Assembly: GCA_021847645.1 (NCBI GenBank)
Contig: JAJZQG010000038.1
Coordinates: 1-47,475 of the forward strand
Length of the DNA stretch: 47,475 bases
Direction of reading: 5' to 3'
Source of the DNA: Myxococcales bacterium
GTDB taxonomy: Bacteria > Myxococcota_A > Polyangia > Polyangiales > Polyangiaceae
The number at the start of each line of letters is the position of its first letter. The first letter of the stretch is position 1. Positions 30,015-37,391 of this stretch are shown one piece after another. The notes beneath the pieces are model-generated. The model saw only the letters and a list, made by a program, of their open reading frames with translations, was not told where the DNA came from and searched no databases. The position numbers were made by a program, and so were the translations under genes.

Positions 30015-30623
30015 TCATATCCGGTCCAGCGGCTTCGGACACGCCGAACGCAGCTTGCACGCCCCGCATTCCGCCCCCGACCAGATACGCTCGTATCGCC
30101 CTTGCACCGCGTCGAGCAGCACGTCGTCGTCCGTCAGCACGCCGAGCTCGAAGTTGCGCCGGCCGTCTCCCTTGGCCCCCAACCCCGCCCCGGTGAAGTT
30201 CGCACTGCCCAGGTACAACATCGTGCCGTCCACCGCGATGACCTTCAGGTGCACGCGCGGACACCGCCGCATCGCCAGCCCGCCCCGCACCAGCCTCGGG
30301 AACCTGCGCAACTCCTGCCGAAATGGACCCGACGGAACCGTCGCGTGCAACAGCCGCAGCTCCACGCCGCGCCCCGCCAGCTCGTCGAGCCGCGAGAGCA
30401 CCGAGACGTATCGGCCCCGTGCCCGCGCGCTGGTGCCGACCGGCGCCTCGATCATCATCTCCTTGACGTTGGCCGTGCCGATCCAGAGCGATACCCTGGC
30501 GCACACCAGCACATCCTGCACCACGCGCGCGTAGTGGTCCGCGTCGAGCACCAGCCTCACCGAGGTCAACCTGGACTCGCGCGCACCGTCGATGCGCGGG
30601 AGCGGCGCGCGGCGCGAAGGCAC
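30015..30623 (-). CDS. Single-HKD phospholipase-D-like protein with C-terminal Cys motif
   Basis: 202 residues. One full HKD motif H125-x-K127-x4-D132 (VHLKVIAVD) is followed by LYLGSANFT, as in Nuc-type members that act as dimers on DNA or phosphodiesters. The N-terminal half has a related strand-turn (SLWIGTANVKEM) without the HKD residues. The chain ends with C186-x2-C189-x5-C195 (ECGACKLRSAC), which could bind Zn or an Fe-S centre. The start is a GTG at 30623 preceded by GGGGGCG. Other in-frame starts (TTG 30569, GTG 30560) are possible. It follows the HTH gene by 14 nt, so the two form a transcription unit. No signal peptide, so the site of action is cytosolic. Confidence 0.82.
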   Translation of the reverse strand: MPSRRAPLPRIDGARESRLTSVRLVLDADHYARVVQDVLVCARVSLWIGTANVKEMMIEAPVGTSARARGRYVSVLSRLDELAGRGVELRLLHATVPSGPFRQELRRFPRLVRGGLAMRRCPRVHLKVIAVDGTMLYLGSANFTGAGLGAKGDGRRNFELGVLTDDDVLLDAVQGRYERIWSGAECGACKLRSACPKPLDRI

Positions 30624-30637
30624 GCGAACGCCCCCGG

Positions 30638-31276
30638 CTACATCACGCGCTTGCCGGGCGAGCGGACGCGACGGGTCCGTCGCTTGGGCGGCGGCGGCAC
30701 CACGCCTTCTTCGACCTGCGCGTTGTCCCTCACATCGCCGGTAAGGGCGGCGCGAAGCATCTTGGAGTCCCCCGGCGGGATGAACAGGATGTCGGCCTTG
30801 TCCGCCAGCCCGAGCTTGTCCGCACCCAACGCGATGACCGTGATGGAGTAGGCCCGCTTGAGCGCCTCCGTGGCGCGCACGATCAAGTCGCCATACGCCT
30901 GCACCACCAGCTGATCGAACACGATCGCGGTCGTGGGCTCCTGGCCCACACGCAGCAGCGCGTCGTACAGATCCTCGATCGTCTGGACCGCCGCCGTCTG
31001 CCCCGCTGCCTTGACGACGACGTTGGTGGCCTCCTTGCCCCCAATGACCATCACGGCCTGCGCGATCTCGGCGTAGAACCTGCGCGGGATCGCATAGCCC
31101 CACTCCCGCAGGAAGTTGGCGATGTCGATGGCCTGGAAGCGCAAGTGACGGCCCGGCGTGCGAAAGTGCGGAATGCACCCGCGCTCCACCCAGTTGTGGA
31201 TCGTCTTCAGATCCACCTCGCACAGCTCGGCCACGTCCGACGCGGTAAGCAGCTTTACATCTCTCTCGATGGGCAT
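30638..31276 (-). CDS. Excisionase/MerR-type HTH protein with receiver-like domain
   Basis: 212 residues. Residues about 8-60 form a winged HTH of the excisionase type (LLTASDVAELCEVDLKTIHNWVERG, then FRTPGRHLRF). Residues about 72-185 look like a flavodoxin/receiver-type alpha/beta domain (AVMVIGGKEATNVVV, TTAIVFDQLVV, SITVIALG, ADILFIPPG). The usual phospho-acceptor Asp position is not obvious, so it may be a pseudo-receiver. The tail is basic and Pro-rich (PPPPKRRTRRVRSPGKR). It is the first gene of a pair with the PLD-like gene. A possible -10 TAACAAT lies on the minus strand near 31326. Role: probable regulator, targets unknown. Confidence 0.78.
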   Translation of the reverse strand: MPIERDVKLLTASDVAELCEVDLKTIHNWVERGCIPHFRTPGRHLRFQAIDIANFLREWGYAIPRRFYAEIAQAVMVIGGKEATNVVVKAAGQTAAVQTIEDLYDALLRVGQEPTTAIVFDQLVVQAYGDLIVRATEALKRAYSITVIALGADKLGLADKADILFIPPGDSKMLRAALTGDVRDNAQVEEGVVPPPPKRRTRRVRSPGKRVM

Positions 31277-31465
31277 CGTCGCGTCACCCCGGCGTGAGAA
31301 TCAATGACAGTGGCCGCCGTATTGTTACCTCTCTCGCACAGCCACTTGGCTGCAGCGCGCCGGCTCGCCGTCACGCTGCCACAGCAGCATGGCAGTGCCG
31401 AGCCGCATCCCGCAAGCGAAAACACCAGCGCCGGAAGGATAGTGATGGCGCGTTGTCCGCCCCGA

Positions 31466-32971
31466 TCAGGGTGTCGTCGTATTCCAGGCTCCAGGGGTTC
31501 CACCGTCGCGTCCAGGCTGGAAGGACGATGGCTTGTCCGACGCGTCGGGTGCGATCCGCGCCACCGACTCCGACTGCCTGGGTGACGGAATCGCCGGCAC
31601 CATCGAAGCCACGAAGCCGTCAAGACGCAGCAAGCGCAACGGTTCGCCGGTGTTCGACAGCCCTCCCTTTCCCAGCTGCGGAACGCGCAACAGCGGTGTT
31701 CCCGGCACCGGAGCGCGATCCCCCCAGCCTCCTTCCTGGTACGCGTCGTTGACCACCAGCGCGAATCCCCCCGGCGCTAGCTCCCACGGCGGCAGTTCCG
31801 CTCCTAGACCCGTGTCCTCCAGTTGCCACCCTCCCAGCTCCACCGCGCTCGCCCCGTCGTTGTACAGCTCCACCCATTCCTGGTCCGGCTCCGGACCCGC
31901 CGGATTCGCCATTACCTCGTTGATCACCACATGCGGCTCCGGCGCTCCCGTCCTTACCGCAAATCCTCCCTCGTACCTCCTCCCTGCCCCGTCGATGAAC
32001 GTCACCATCCCCTCGTTCCGCTGGTTCGGCACCAACCCCCGTATCACCATCGGCATGTCTTGTGTCGGTATCCCGCAAATCCGCTTTCCACCTATCTCAA
32101 CAGCGATGAGAGCAGGTGTGGATTGGCCGAATAGCACGACCCGGTCGTCATGCACCTCCGCGCATCCCGCCCCGATCGGCGTCCGACCCGCACCGCATTC
32201 ACCGACAGGCTCCCCCGCTGCCGTGACCAGCCCCGATATCGGCTCCGGCTCGATTCGCGCGGCCCGCCCGTCTTCCAGCTCAACCCTCGGCGGCGGCACG
32301 ATCATCGACGGGATCGGTCCGCCGGCCGGATCCCAGTACACGCACCCCGGACCAAACCCTTCCATCATGCCCGCACCCAATCGCCCGGGCGACAGGTCCG
32401 GACCGAGCCACATCTGGGTCGTCGTCGACGGCGTCCATCCGGTCGACGGCTGCGCTTCGCACCAGACGGCATGGCCGGCCCACGCGCCCTCGGCGGCGAC
32501 CGGCCACACCCGCGTGAGCCGTGGCAGCGCATCGTCCGCGACCGTCCACGCCCGCGACCAGCCTCTGGACGGCACGCCCACCGAAACCGCCTCTGCGGCC
32601 TCGAACGCCGTCTTCGGCGCGATCACCAGCTCCCCATCCCGCCCGCGCCAGCTCACCGAGTCCACCAGCCGCCGCTTCAACGATGGTGACGGCTGTCCCG
32701 CGGCCAGCGCCTCGAGATCGTGGGACGAGAGCTCACCGCGGGCCACGACCGCCTCCTGCACTTCGCTGGCCGGGTCCTCGCTCCCGAGGTGGAACTGAAC
32801 GATCGGCGCAAGCTCGAGCGGATCGTCGGGCGGCGGATCGACCTGCACCAGCACGCCGGCCGGTGGTTGCTCCGCACTGTTGCCCAGCGGCTTCAGCTCC
32901 ACACATCCTTGCGACGGCAGGGCTGCGACCATCCCTGCCGCCACGCACGAGAGTCTCGGGTTCATCTTCAT
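31466..32971 (-). CDS. Lipoprotein with C-terminal lamin-tail domain
   Basis: 501 residues. MKMNPRLSCVAAGMVAALPSQGC is a lipoprotein-type signal (Cys at residue 23). The first two thirds are Ig-like beta segments (PPPDDPLELAPIVQFHLGS, typical of myxobacterial surface proteins) with a few cysteines. Residues about 355-470 are a lamin-tail domain: HVVINEVMANPAGPEPDQEW, VELYNDG, VELGGWQLEDTG, ending with GGTPGAWN. Such domains occur in secreted proteins that bind DNA or surfaces. It is divergent from the XRE regulator at 33033. An 18-bp palindrome lies 9 nt before its start codon, so the regulator may control it. The GTG at 32974 or ATG at 32965 could also start it. Confidence 0.82.
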   Translation of the reverse strand: MKMNPRLSCVAAGMVAALPSQGCVELKPLGNSAEQPPAGVLVQVDPPPDDPLELAPIVQFHLGSEDPASEVQEAVVARGELSSHDLEALAAGQPSPSLKRRLVDSVSWRGRDGELVIAPKTAFEAAEAVSVGVPSRGWSRAWTVADDALPRLTRVWPVAAEGAWAGHAVWCEAQPSTGWTPSTTTQMWLGPDLSPGRLGAGMMEGFGPGCVYWDPAGGPIPSMIVPPPRVELEDGRAARIEPEPISGLVTAAGEPVGECGAGRTPIGAGCAEVHDDRVVLFGQSTPALIAVEIGGKRICGIPTQDMPMVIRGLVPNQRNEGMVTFIDGAGRRYEGGFAVRTGAPEPHVVINEVMANPAGPEPDQEWVELYNDGASAVELGGWQLEDTGLGAELPPWELAPGGFALVVNDAYQEGGWGDRAPVPGTPLLRVPQLGKGGLSNTGEPLRLLRLDGFVASMVPAIPSPRQSESVARIAPDASDKPSSFQPGRDGGTPGAWNTTTP

Positions 32972-32979
32972 CACGATCG

Positions 32980-32997
32980 GCCTGTCGGCCGACAGGC
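32980..32997. promoter_or_regulatory. Perfect 18-bp palindrome (probable operator) in a divergent promoter
   Basis: GCCTGTCGGCCGACAGGC reads the same on both strands. It lies between the start codons of the lamin-tail lipoprotein (32971, minus) and the XRE-type regulator (33033, plus), about 24 nt before the regulator's presumed -10 box, over its -35 region. This is where an autoregulating XRE protein would bind. Confidence 0.55.
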
Positions 32998-33020
32998 GCT
33001 GCTTGTTGCGTGCGGCGTGA

Positions 33021-33026
33021 TATCTT
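33021..33026 (+). promoter_or_regulatory. -10-like TATCTT 6 nt before a start codon
   Basis: TATCTT at 33021-33026 is followed by 6 nt and ATG 33033, with no ribosome binding site. The spacing is right for a transcript that begins at the ATG (leaderless). Confidence 0.4.
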
Positions 33027-33032
33027 TCGCGC

Positions 33033-33356
33033 ATGACTCCGGACGAGATCCGGTCCCTTCGCAAGACGCGCGGCCTCACGACGCGACAGCTGGCCGACGC
33101 GCTGGGCGTGGATGCGTCGTTGGTGGCGGCCTGGGAAGCGGGCGAGAGATTTCCCACGCGCAAGGCCGCGGACAAGATGAGCGCGCTGGCTGGCGCCGCG
33201 GCGCCCTCCCCGCCCGCCGCCGATGATCCTTGGAGCGCGCTGCGCGATCCGGGGCTGTGGACCCTGTTTCGCAAGCTGGCCGCGCACCGGGCGCTGCGCG
33301 AGAAGACCGAGCGACTCGCGGCCGACTACGAAGATCCGGCCGGGCCGTCGCGGTGA
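33033..33356 (+). CDS. XRE-family helix-turn-helix regulator
   Basis: 107 residues. The HTH occupies about residues 3-55: MTPDEIRSLRKTRGLTTRQL then ADALGVDASLVAAWEAGER. The Pro/Ala linker leads to a C-terminal helical part (DPWSALRDPGLWTLFRKLAAHRALREKTERLAADY). No enzyme or metal motif is present. It is divergent from the lamin-tail lipoprotein with a perfect 18-bp palindrome in between, so autoregulation and control of that lipoprotein are likely. It ends 21 nt before the stop of the convergent App1-like gene. Confidence 0.88.
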   Translation: MTPDEIRSLRKTRGLTTRQLADALGVDASLVAAWEAGERFPTRKAADKMSALAGAAAPSPPAADDPWSALRDPGLWTLFRKLAAHRALREKTERLAADYEDPAGPSR

Positions 33357-33377
33357 ACGGCGCGCACCGTCCTCGCG

Positions 33378-34280
33378 CTACAGCTCCAGATCGCGCACCG
33401 TCTCGGCAGAAACGAGCCCGCGCGCCACGGCGTCCGCCATCAGATCGTCGAAGTCGACACGACCGAACGTGGAGGCGGCTTGCAAGGCGTGCGCGGTCTG
33501 GCGCACGGCCTTGGCGTCGAGCAGGCCGAGCTCGAACAGGGCGAGCGCCAGCTGGAACGCGTTGCGGGTCGCCGCGAGCCGAGGGCCGAAGCCTTCGAAG
33601 TCCGAGGGCGGGCTGCGCTTCTCCAGGTGGATGAAGATGCGCCGGACCGGCCCGAGCTTCTCCGGCAGCGCCGCGCGAAGACGGCTCACACAACGTCGGT
33701 CATCGGGCTGCACCCCTTCGGCGGCCAGGGCGCTGTCCAGCTCGGCGCCGCCCAGCTCGTTGTCGACGATGCGTGCGTAGAGCGAGTAGGCCACGGCATC
33801 CTTCTCGTAGTCGTCGCCGAACAAGTACTCGCACGCACCGGGCCGTCGGCGGCGCCCCTCGAGCAGCGCGCAGATCTTGAACCCGACCTGCTCGCGAAGC
33901 CTGCCGGGCCGGCGCTGGCGCAAGGTGCGCGCCCAATCCTTGAAGGTGATTCCGTCGTAGTCCACGCCGTCGAGCACCATCTTGCGCGCGATGACCGGAC
34001 GCAGCTGCGGCGGGCTGGCGGACACGAAGTACAGCGGCGCGCAGGCGAACACCGGGGTCGTGCCGCGACGCAGCCCGCGGATGACCTCGGGCATGCCCGG
34101 GATGGCCTGCTTGTCGACCGCGAACTCGATGGGGATGCGGGCCATATAGCGCGGCTGCGAGAAGCGCGTGGCCAGGTACGTCTTGTCGATGTCCCAAACG
34201 AACACGGGTCCGTCGTAGTCCGGCGCGAAGGACCGCTCGTCCAGAACGCTCAGCGGATAGCACAGGTCGTCGGAACTCAT
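33378..34280 (-). CDS. App1/DUF2183-like HAD phosphatase
   Basis: 300 residues. The HAD motif I is VFVWDIDKTYL near residue 30 (D-x-D-x-T with Lys in place of the second acidic or neutral residue of DIDDT). Motif II is the FVSASPPQL segment (S/T-x-SP as in App1 phosphatidate phosphatases), and a late acidic motif is LFGDDYEKDAVAY. This layout matches the DUF2183 (App1) family, which removes phosphate from phosphatidic acid in yeast. The C-terminal 90 residues are helical and unassigned. It is the last gene of the plsB > gpsA > phosphatase operon and overlaps gpsA copy 2 as ATGA, so a role in lipid phosphate turnover is plausible. Substrate not proven. Confidence 0.72.
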   Translation of the reverse strand: MSSDDLCYPLSVLDERSFAPDYDGPVFVWDIDKTYLATRFSQPRYMARIPIEFAVDKQAIPGMPEVIRGLRRGTTPVFACAPLYFVSASPPQLRPVIARKMVLDGVDYDGITFKDWARTLRQRRPGRLREQVGFKICALLEGRRRRPGACEYLFGDDYEKDAVAYSLYARIVDNELGGAELDSALAAEGVQPDDRRCVSRLRAALPEKLGPVRRIFIHLEKRSPPSDFEGFGPRLAATRNAFQLALALFELGLLDAKAVRQTAHALQAASTFGRVDFDDLMADAVARGLVSAETVRDLEL

Positions 34281-35299
34281 CGGTAACGCAGAGCGGAGAG
34301 CTCGTCTCCGACGGGCAGGGCCATGAGCTGTTCGAGCGCGAAGCGGGCCGTATGCCCCTCGAACAAGACGGCGTGCACGGCCTCGACGATGGGCAGGTGC
34401 AGACCGGCGGCCTTGGCGCGGCGAAAGACGGCGTCGGTGGTGGGCACGCCTTCGGCAACCTGCTTGAGGTCGCGAAGGATGGTCTCGAGGTCGTGGCCCT
34501 TGGCGAGGCCCTCGCCGACCTGGTGATTGCGGCTGAGCTTCGAGTTGCACGTGGCCACCAGGTCGCCCACGCCGGCCAGGCCGCCGAAGGTGAACACGTC
34601 GGCGCCCAGGCTCGTGCCCAGCTGCGCCATCTCGCTGAGCCCGCGGGTCATGACCAGCGAGCGGGCGTTGTCGCCGAAGCCGAAGCCGTCCGCGACGCCC
34701 GCGGCGATCGCGATGATGTTCTTGAAGGCGCCGCCAATCTCCGCGCCGATGACGTCGCCGCCGCCGTACACGCGAAGGTGCCCGCCCCGGAACACCGCCT
34801 GGACCGAACGGACGACTTCGTCATAGCGCGAGGCGATCACCGAGCCGCTGGGATGGCCGGCGACCAGCTCCGGGGCCAGGTTGGGGCCGGAGAGCACGCC
34901 GATCTTCAGGGCGCAGGTCTCCTCCCGCAGGATCTGGCTCATGCGCGAGAAGCTCGAGACCTCGATCCCCTTGGTTGCGTGGATCAGCAACTGATCGCCG
35001 CGCAGGTGCTCGCCGGCGCTCCTCGCCACCTCGCGGAAGAACTTGGAGGGAATCGCAAGCAGCACGATCGGCACGCCGGCCAGGGCTTCCTGCATGTCCG
35101 AGGTGGCCCGGATTCCCTCGGGCAGCTGCCTGTCCGGAAGGTAGGGACCGTTGGTCCGCGCGCGGTTGATCTCGTCGGCCTGCTCTGCCCGGCGCACCCA
35201 CATGCGCACCGACTTGCCGCGCCCCGCGGCGATCGATGCCAGGGCCGAGCCGAAGCTGCCTCCGCCGATGATGCAGATGTCGGCCGCGGACGGGCTCAT
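34277..35299 (-). CDS. gpsA: Glycerol-3-phosphate dehydrogenase, copy 2
   Basis: 340 residues. It has the Rossmann GGGSFGSALA, LAIPSKFFREV, HATKGIE, LSGPNLAPELVAG, catalytic-Lys helix GAFKNIIAIAAGVADGFGFG and LAGVGDLVATC. It makes sn-glycerol 3-phosphate. It lies between a plsB-like acyltransferase and an App1-like phosphatase, with ATGA overlaps on both sides, so its product is probably handed to the acyltransferase. It differs from gpsA copy 1 (27313-28344) across most of its length, which argues for an old duplication or separate acquisition. Confidence 0.95.
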   Translation of the reverse strand: MSPSAADICIIGGGSFGSALASIAAGRGKSVRMWVRRAEQADEINRARTNGPYLPDRQLPEGIRATSDMQEALAGVPIVLLAIPSKFFREVARSAGEHLRGDQLLIHATKGIEVSSFSRMSQILREETCALKIGVLSGPNLAPELVAGHPSGSVIASRYDEVVRSVQAVFRGGHLRVYGGGDVIGAEIGGAFKNIIAIAAGVADGFGFGDNARSLVMTRGLSEMAQLGTSLGADVFTFGGLAGVGDLVATCNSKLSRNHQVGEGLAKGHDLETILRDLKQVAEGVPTTDAVFRRAKAAGLHLPIVEAVHAVLFEGHTARFALEQLMALPVGDELSALRYR

Positions 35300-36933
35300 G
35301 GCAGCTCCTTCGCGAGCTCGGCCGAATGGGCTTCGAGACGGTTCTGATAGTAGAAGATCAGGTTGCGATCGATGTGGAACAGCCGGTCGCCGCGACGCTC
35401 CACCGCGGGACGCCGATGGTAGGAACTCAGGTGGGCGAGCGAGTAGTTGACCAGGGCGGGCACGTCGTAGTCACGCAAGGGCTGGTCGAGCATCAGACGC
35501 TGCTGGGACTCGAGCCTTCGGAGCGCCTGCAGGGTCTTGTCGACGCGCGCGTACGCCTCGGGCACCGGGATGCTCTCTTCCGGGCCGCCCGTGCGAAGCA
35601 GCCGGTACAGATCCATCCCCCGGCCCTTCTCGCGCAGCCAGCTGAACATCACCCGGCACAGCACGTTCGTGGTCTTGGGCATCGTGTGCTGACGGTACGA
35701 CTCCACCAGCGCGTGCGACAGCTCCCGCGTGAACTCCTCGTCGCGCTGCTCGTCGAACGACGGCACGCCGTCCTTCAGCACGTAGCGCGTCCGATCCACC
35801 GGCCTTCCTCGCTGATCGCGCGAGGTGCCGTCGTCGTCCACCCGGTTGCCGAACACGTCCAGGGGCTGGCCCACCACCACGTGGATCTTGGAGTTGAGCG
35901 AGAACAGCTTCTTGACGAAGTCCAGGATGATCTTGGGCTTGGAGAACTCGTCGTCCTCGATGATGTAGCGGGACTTGCCGGCCTCCTTGAGGTAGTCGGC
36001 GACGAGCGTCTCGGCCTCGAGCACCAGCTCGTAGTTGATGGTGCACGGCACCACGAACACGTCCGGCCGCGCCTTGCGGCCCATCAGGTTGTGCACGTAC
36101 GCGTCGAGCCCCATGCCCAGCAGGCCCATCTTCAGGCGTTGCTCGACCGCGCCCGAACGGCTGCGGGTGCCGCCCGGGAAGAACAGGTTGTGGTAGCCGA
36201 GCTCCATGGTGCAGCCGGCATAGGTCTTGAGCACCTGCTTGTAGGCCTCGGCCTTCTTGCGGCGATCGACCTTGTAGGCGCCCAGGTTGTGCATGAAGAA
36301 GCCGATCAGCTTGTTGCTGAACAGGTTCAACCCCGCGCCGTACAGATGCGGTGGCAGCCCCATCCGGTAGATCGCGTAGCCCATCAGGATCGAGTCCAGG
36401 TTGCTCGAGTGCGTCGGCACCATGACCAGCGTGCCGAGCTTGGCGAGCTTGCGAACCTCCTCCACGTGCCCCGTCACCTCGAACTGCTCCTCCAGGTTGG
36501 ACAGGCCGCCGGGAATCGCCTCCACCAGCTTGATCGGGCTGAGCGCGTTGAGCAGCAGCGTCAGGCCCGTGGGCGCCGCCCGCGTGGCCAGCGCATAGAC
36601 CCGCGGGTCGAAGTGGCCGGCCACCTCCTCGGCGAAGCGGCGGATCAGCTCCTTGAGCAGCTCACGCTGGCGCCGCGCGTCCGAGTGCAGCGTCTCGGAG
36701 TGCACGCGCTCGTAGAACACGCTCTGCTCGCGCGGCACCGGCCCGTCGGGCTCGGTCTCCAGCCGCCTGCGCTCGTCGTAGAGCGTGTCGAAGATGGCCT
36801 GCTCCACCTGGTGCGGCTCGGAGCCGATGCGATCGAGCACCCGCTGGACGACCTCGACCAGAACGCGTTCCTTATCCTTGCGATCCACCGCTTGCTCCCG
36901 CCCGTCGTGGGAAAAGTCGCGGAATCTCAACAC
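35296..36933 (-). CDS. PlsB-like glycerol-3-phosphate acyltransferase
   Basis: 545 residues. The H-x4-D acyltransferase motif is VPTHSSNLDS (His175, Asp180). Motif II is MHNLGAYKVDRRKK. Motif III is LFFPGGTRSRSG (about 250-261), in which Gly stands where most PlsB/PlsC proteins have Glu (F-V/P-E-G-x-R-S-R). A later VVPCTINYELVLE matches motif IV. Acylation of glycerol 3-phosphate to lysophosphatidate at the inner membrane is expected. The start GTG 36933 has GGAGG 9 nt upstream. It is the first gene of an operon with gpsA copy 2 and the App1-like gene, and shorter than E. coli PlsB (about 800). Confidence 0.85.
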   Translation of the reverse strand: MLRFRDFSHDGREQAVDRKDKERVLVEVVQRVLDRIGSEPHQVEQAIFDTLYDERRRLETEPDGPVPREQSVFYERVHSETLHSDARRQRELLKELIRRFAEEVAGHFDPRVYALATRAAPTGLTLLLNALSPIKLVEAIPGGLSNLEEQFEVTGHVEEVRKLAKLGTLVMVPTHSSNLDSILMGYAIYRMGLPPHLYGAGLNLFSNKLIGFFMHNLGAYKVDRRKKAEAYKQVLKTYAGCTMELGYHNLFFPGGTRSRSGAVEQRLKMGLLGMGLDAYVHNLMGRKARPDVFVVPCTINYELVLEAETLVADYLKEAGKSRYIIEDDEFSKPKIILDFVKKLFSLNSKIHVVVGQPLDVFGNRVDDDGTSRDQRGRPVDRTRYVLKDGVPSFDEQRDEEFTRELSHALVESYRQHTMPKTTNVLCRVMFSWLREKGRGMDLYRLLRTGGPEESIPVPEAYARVDKTLQALRRLESQQRLMLDQPLRDYDVPALVNYSLAHLSSYHRRPAVERRGDRLFHIDRNLIFYYQNRLEAHSAELAKELP

Positions 36934-36958
36934 GCGGCGAAACCTCCGTCAAGGATGC

Positions 36959-37055
36959 CCTCGGAGAATGAAACGCAGAGACACGGAGGCGCCGAGGATC
37001 AGAAGGGGCTCTGCGTCGCTGCGTCTCTGTGCCTCTGCGCTTTGCACTCTCCGAG
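36959..37055. repeat. Imperfect inverted-repeat element of the GCAGAGACACGGAG type
   Basis: The left arm (about 36959-36995) starts CCTCGGAGAATGAAACGCAG and the right arm (about 37019-37055) ends CTCTCCGAGG. The arms pair with few mismatches (CGCAGAGACACGGAG against CTCTGTGCCTCTGCG). The unit could fold into a hairpin with stems of about 35 bp. From general knowledge, intergenic repeats with this wording occur scattered in many unrelated environmental bacteria and often give spurious reading frames. It sits upstream of plsB and of the small gene at 37100. Confidence 0.65.
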
Positions 37056-37099
37056 GAGCGAGATCTTGCCCCGCACGCCGGGCCACGCTAGCTACGGGC

Positions 37100-37261
37100 A
37101 TGTCCCCGAGCGTGTCGTGGTGGGCGCTCGCCCTCGCCATCGGTGTCAGCGCGCCGCTGTGGGTCCGTGCCCTGGCGCGGCATTGGGAGCAGCAAGCCTC
37201 TCGCCGCACCGCACGGCTGCTTGCGGATTTGCCGCGGCGCGACGAGAACGACGATCGCTGA
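37100..37261 (+). CDS. Small single-span membrane protein
   Basis: 53 residues from ATG 37100. MSPSVSWWALALAIGVSAPL forms a membrane helix, followed by a basic amphipathic helix (ARHWEQQASRRTARLL) and an acidic end (RRDENDDR). The charge pattern and third-position GC look coding, but there is no good ribosome binding site and nothing else confirms it. A longer frame through the inverted repeat upstream was not accepted. It lies before the glutaminase-like gene on the same strand (130-nt gap). Function unknown. Confidence 0.45.
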   Translation: MSPSVSWWALALAIGVSAPLWVRALARHWEQQASRRTARLLADLPRRDENDDR

Positions 37262-37391
37262 GCGGCCCTTCCCTTGGCGCCCTCCAGGGCCTATGCTCCG
37301 CGGCGCGAACGTGTCCCGGGCTCTCCTCGAGCCACGACGCGCGCTTTCCCTGCTCCAACTACAGCCCATCCGCGTCACGGCGGAGGAGTCG

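Noticed and set aside
36785..37261. 158-codon frame through the inverted-repeat element
   Set aside because: The portion encoded by the repeat is the kind of spurious peptide this repeat type always yields. Only the last 53 codons look coding.
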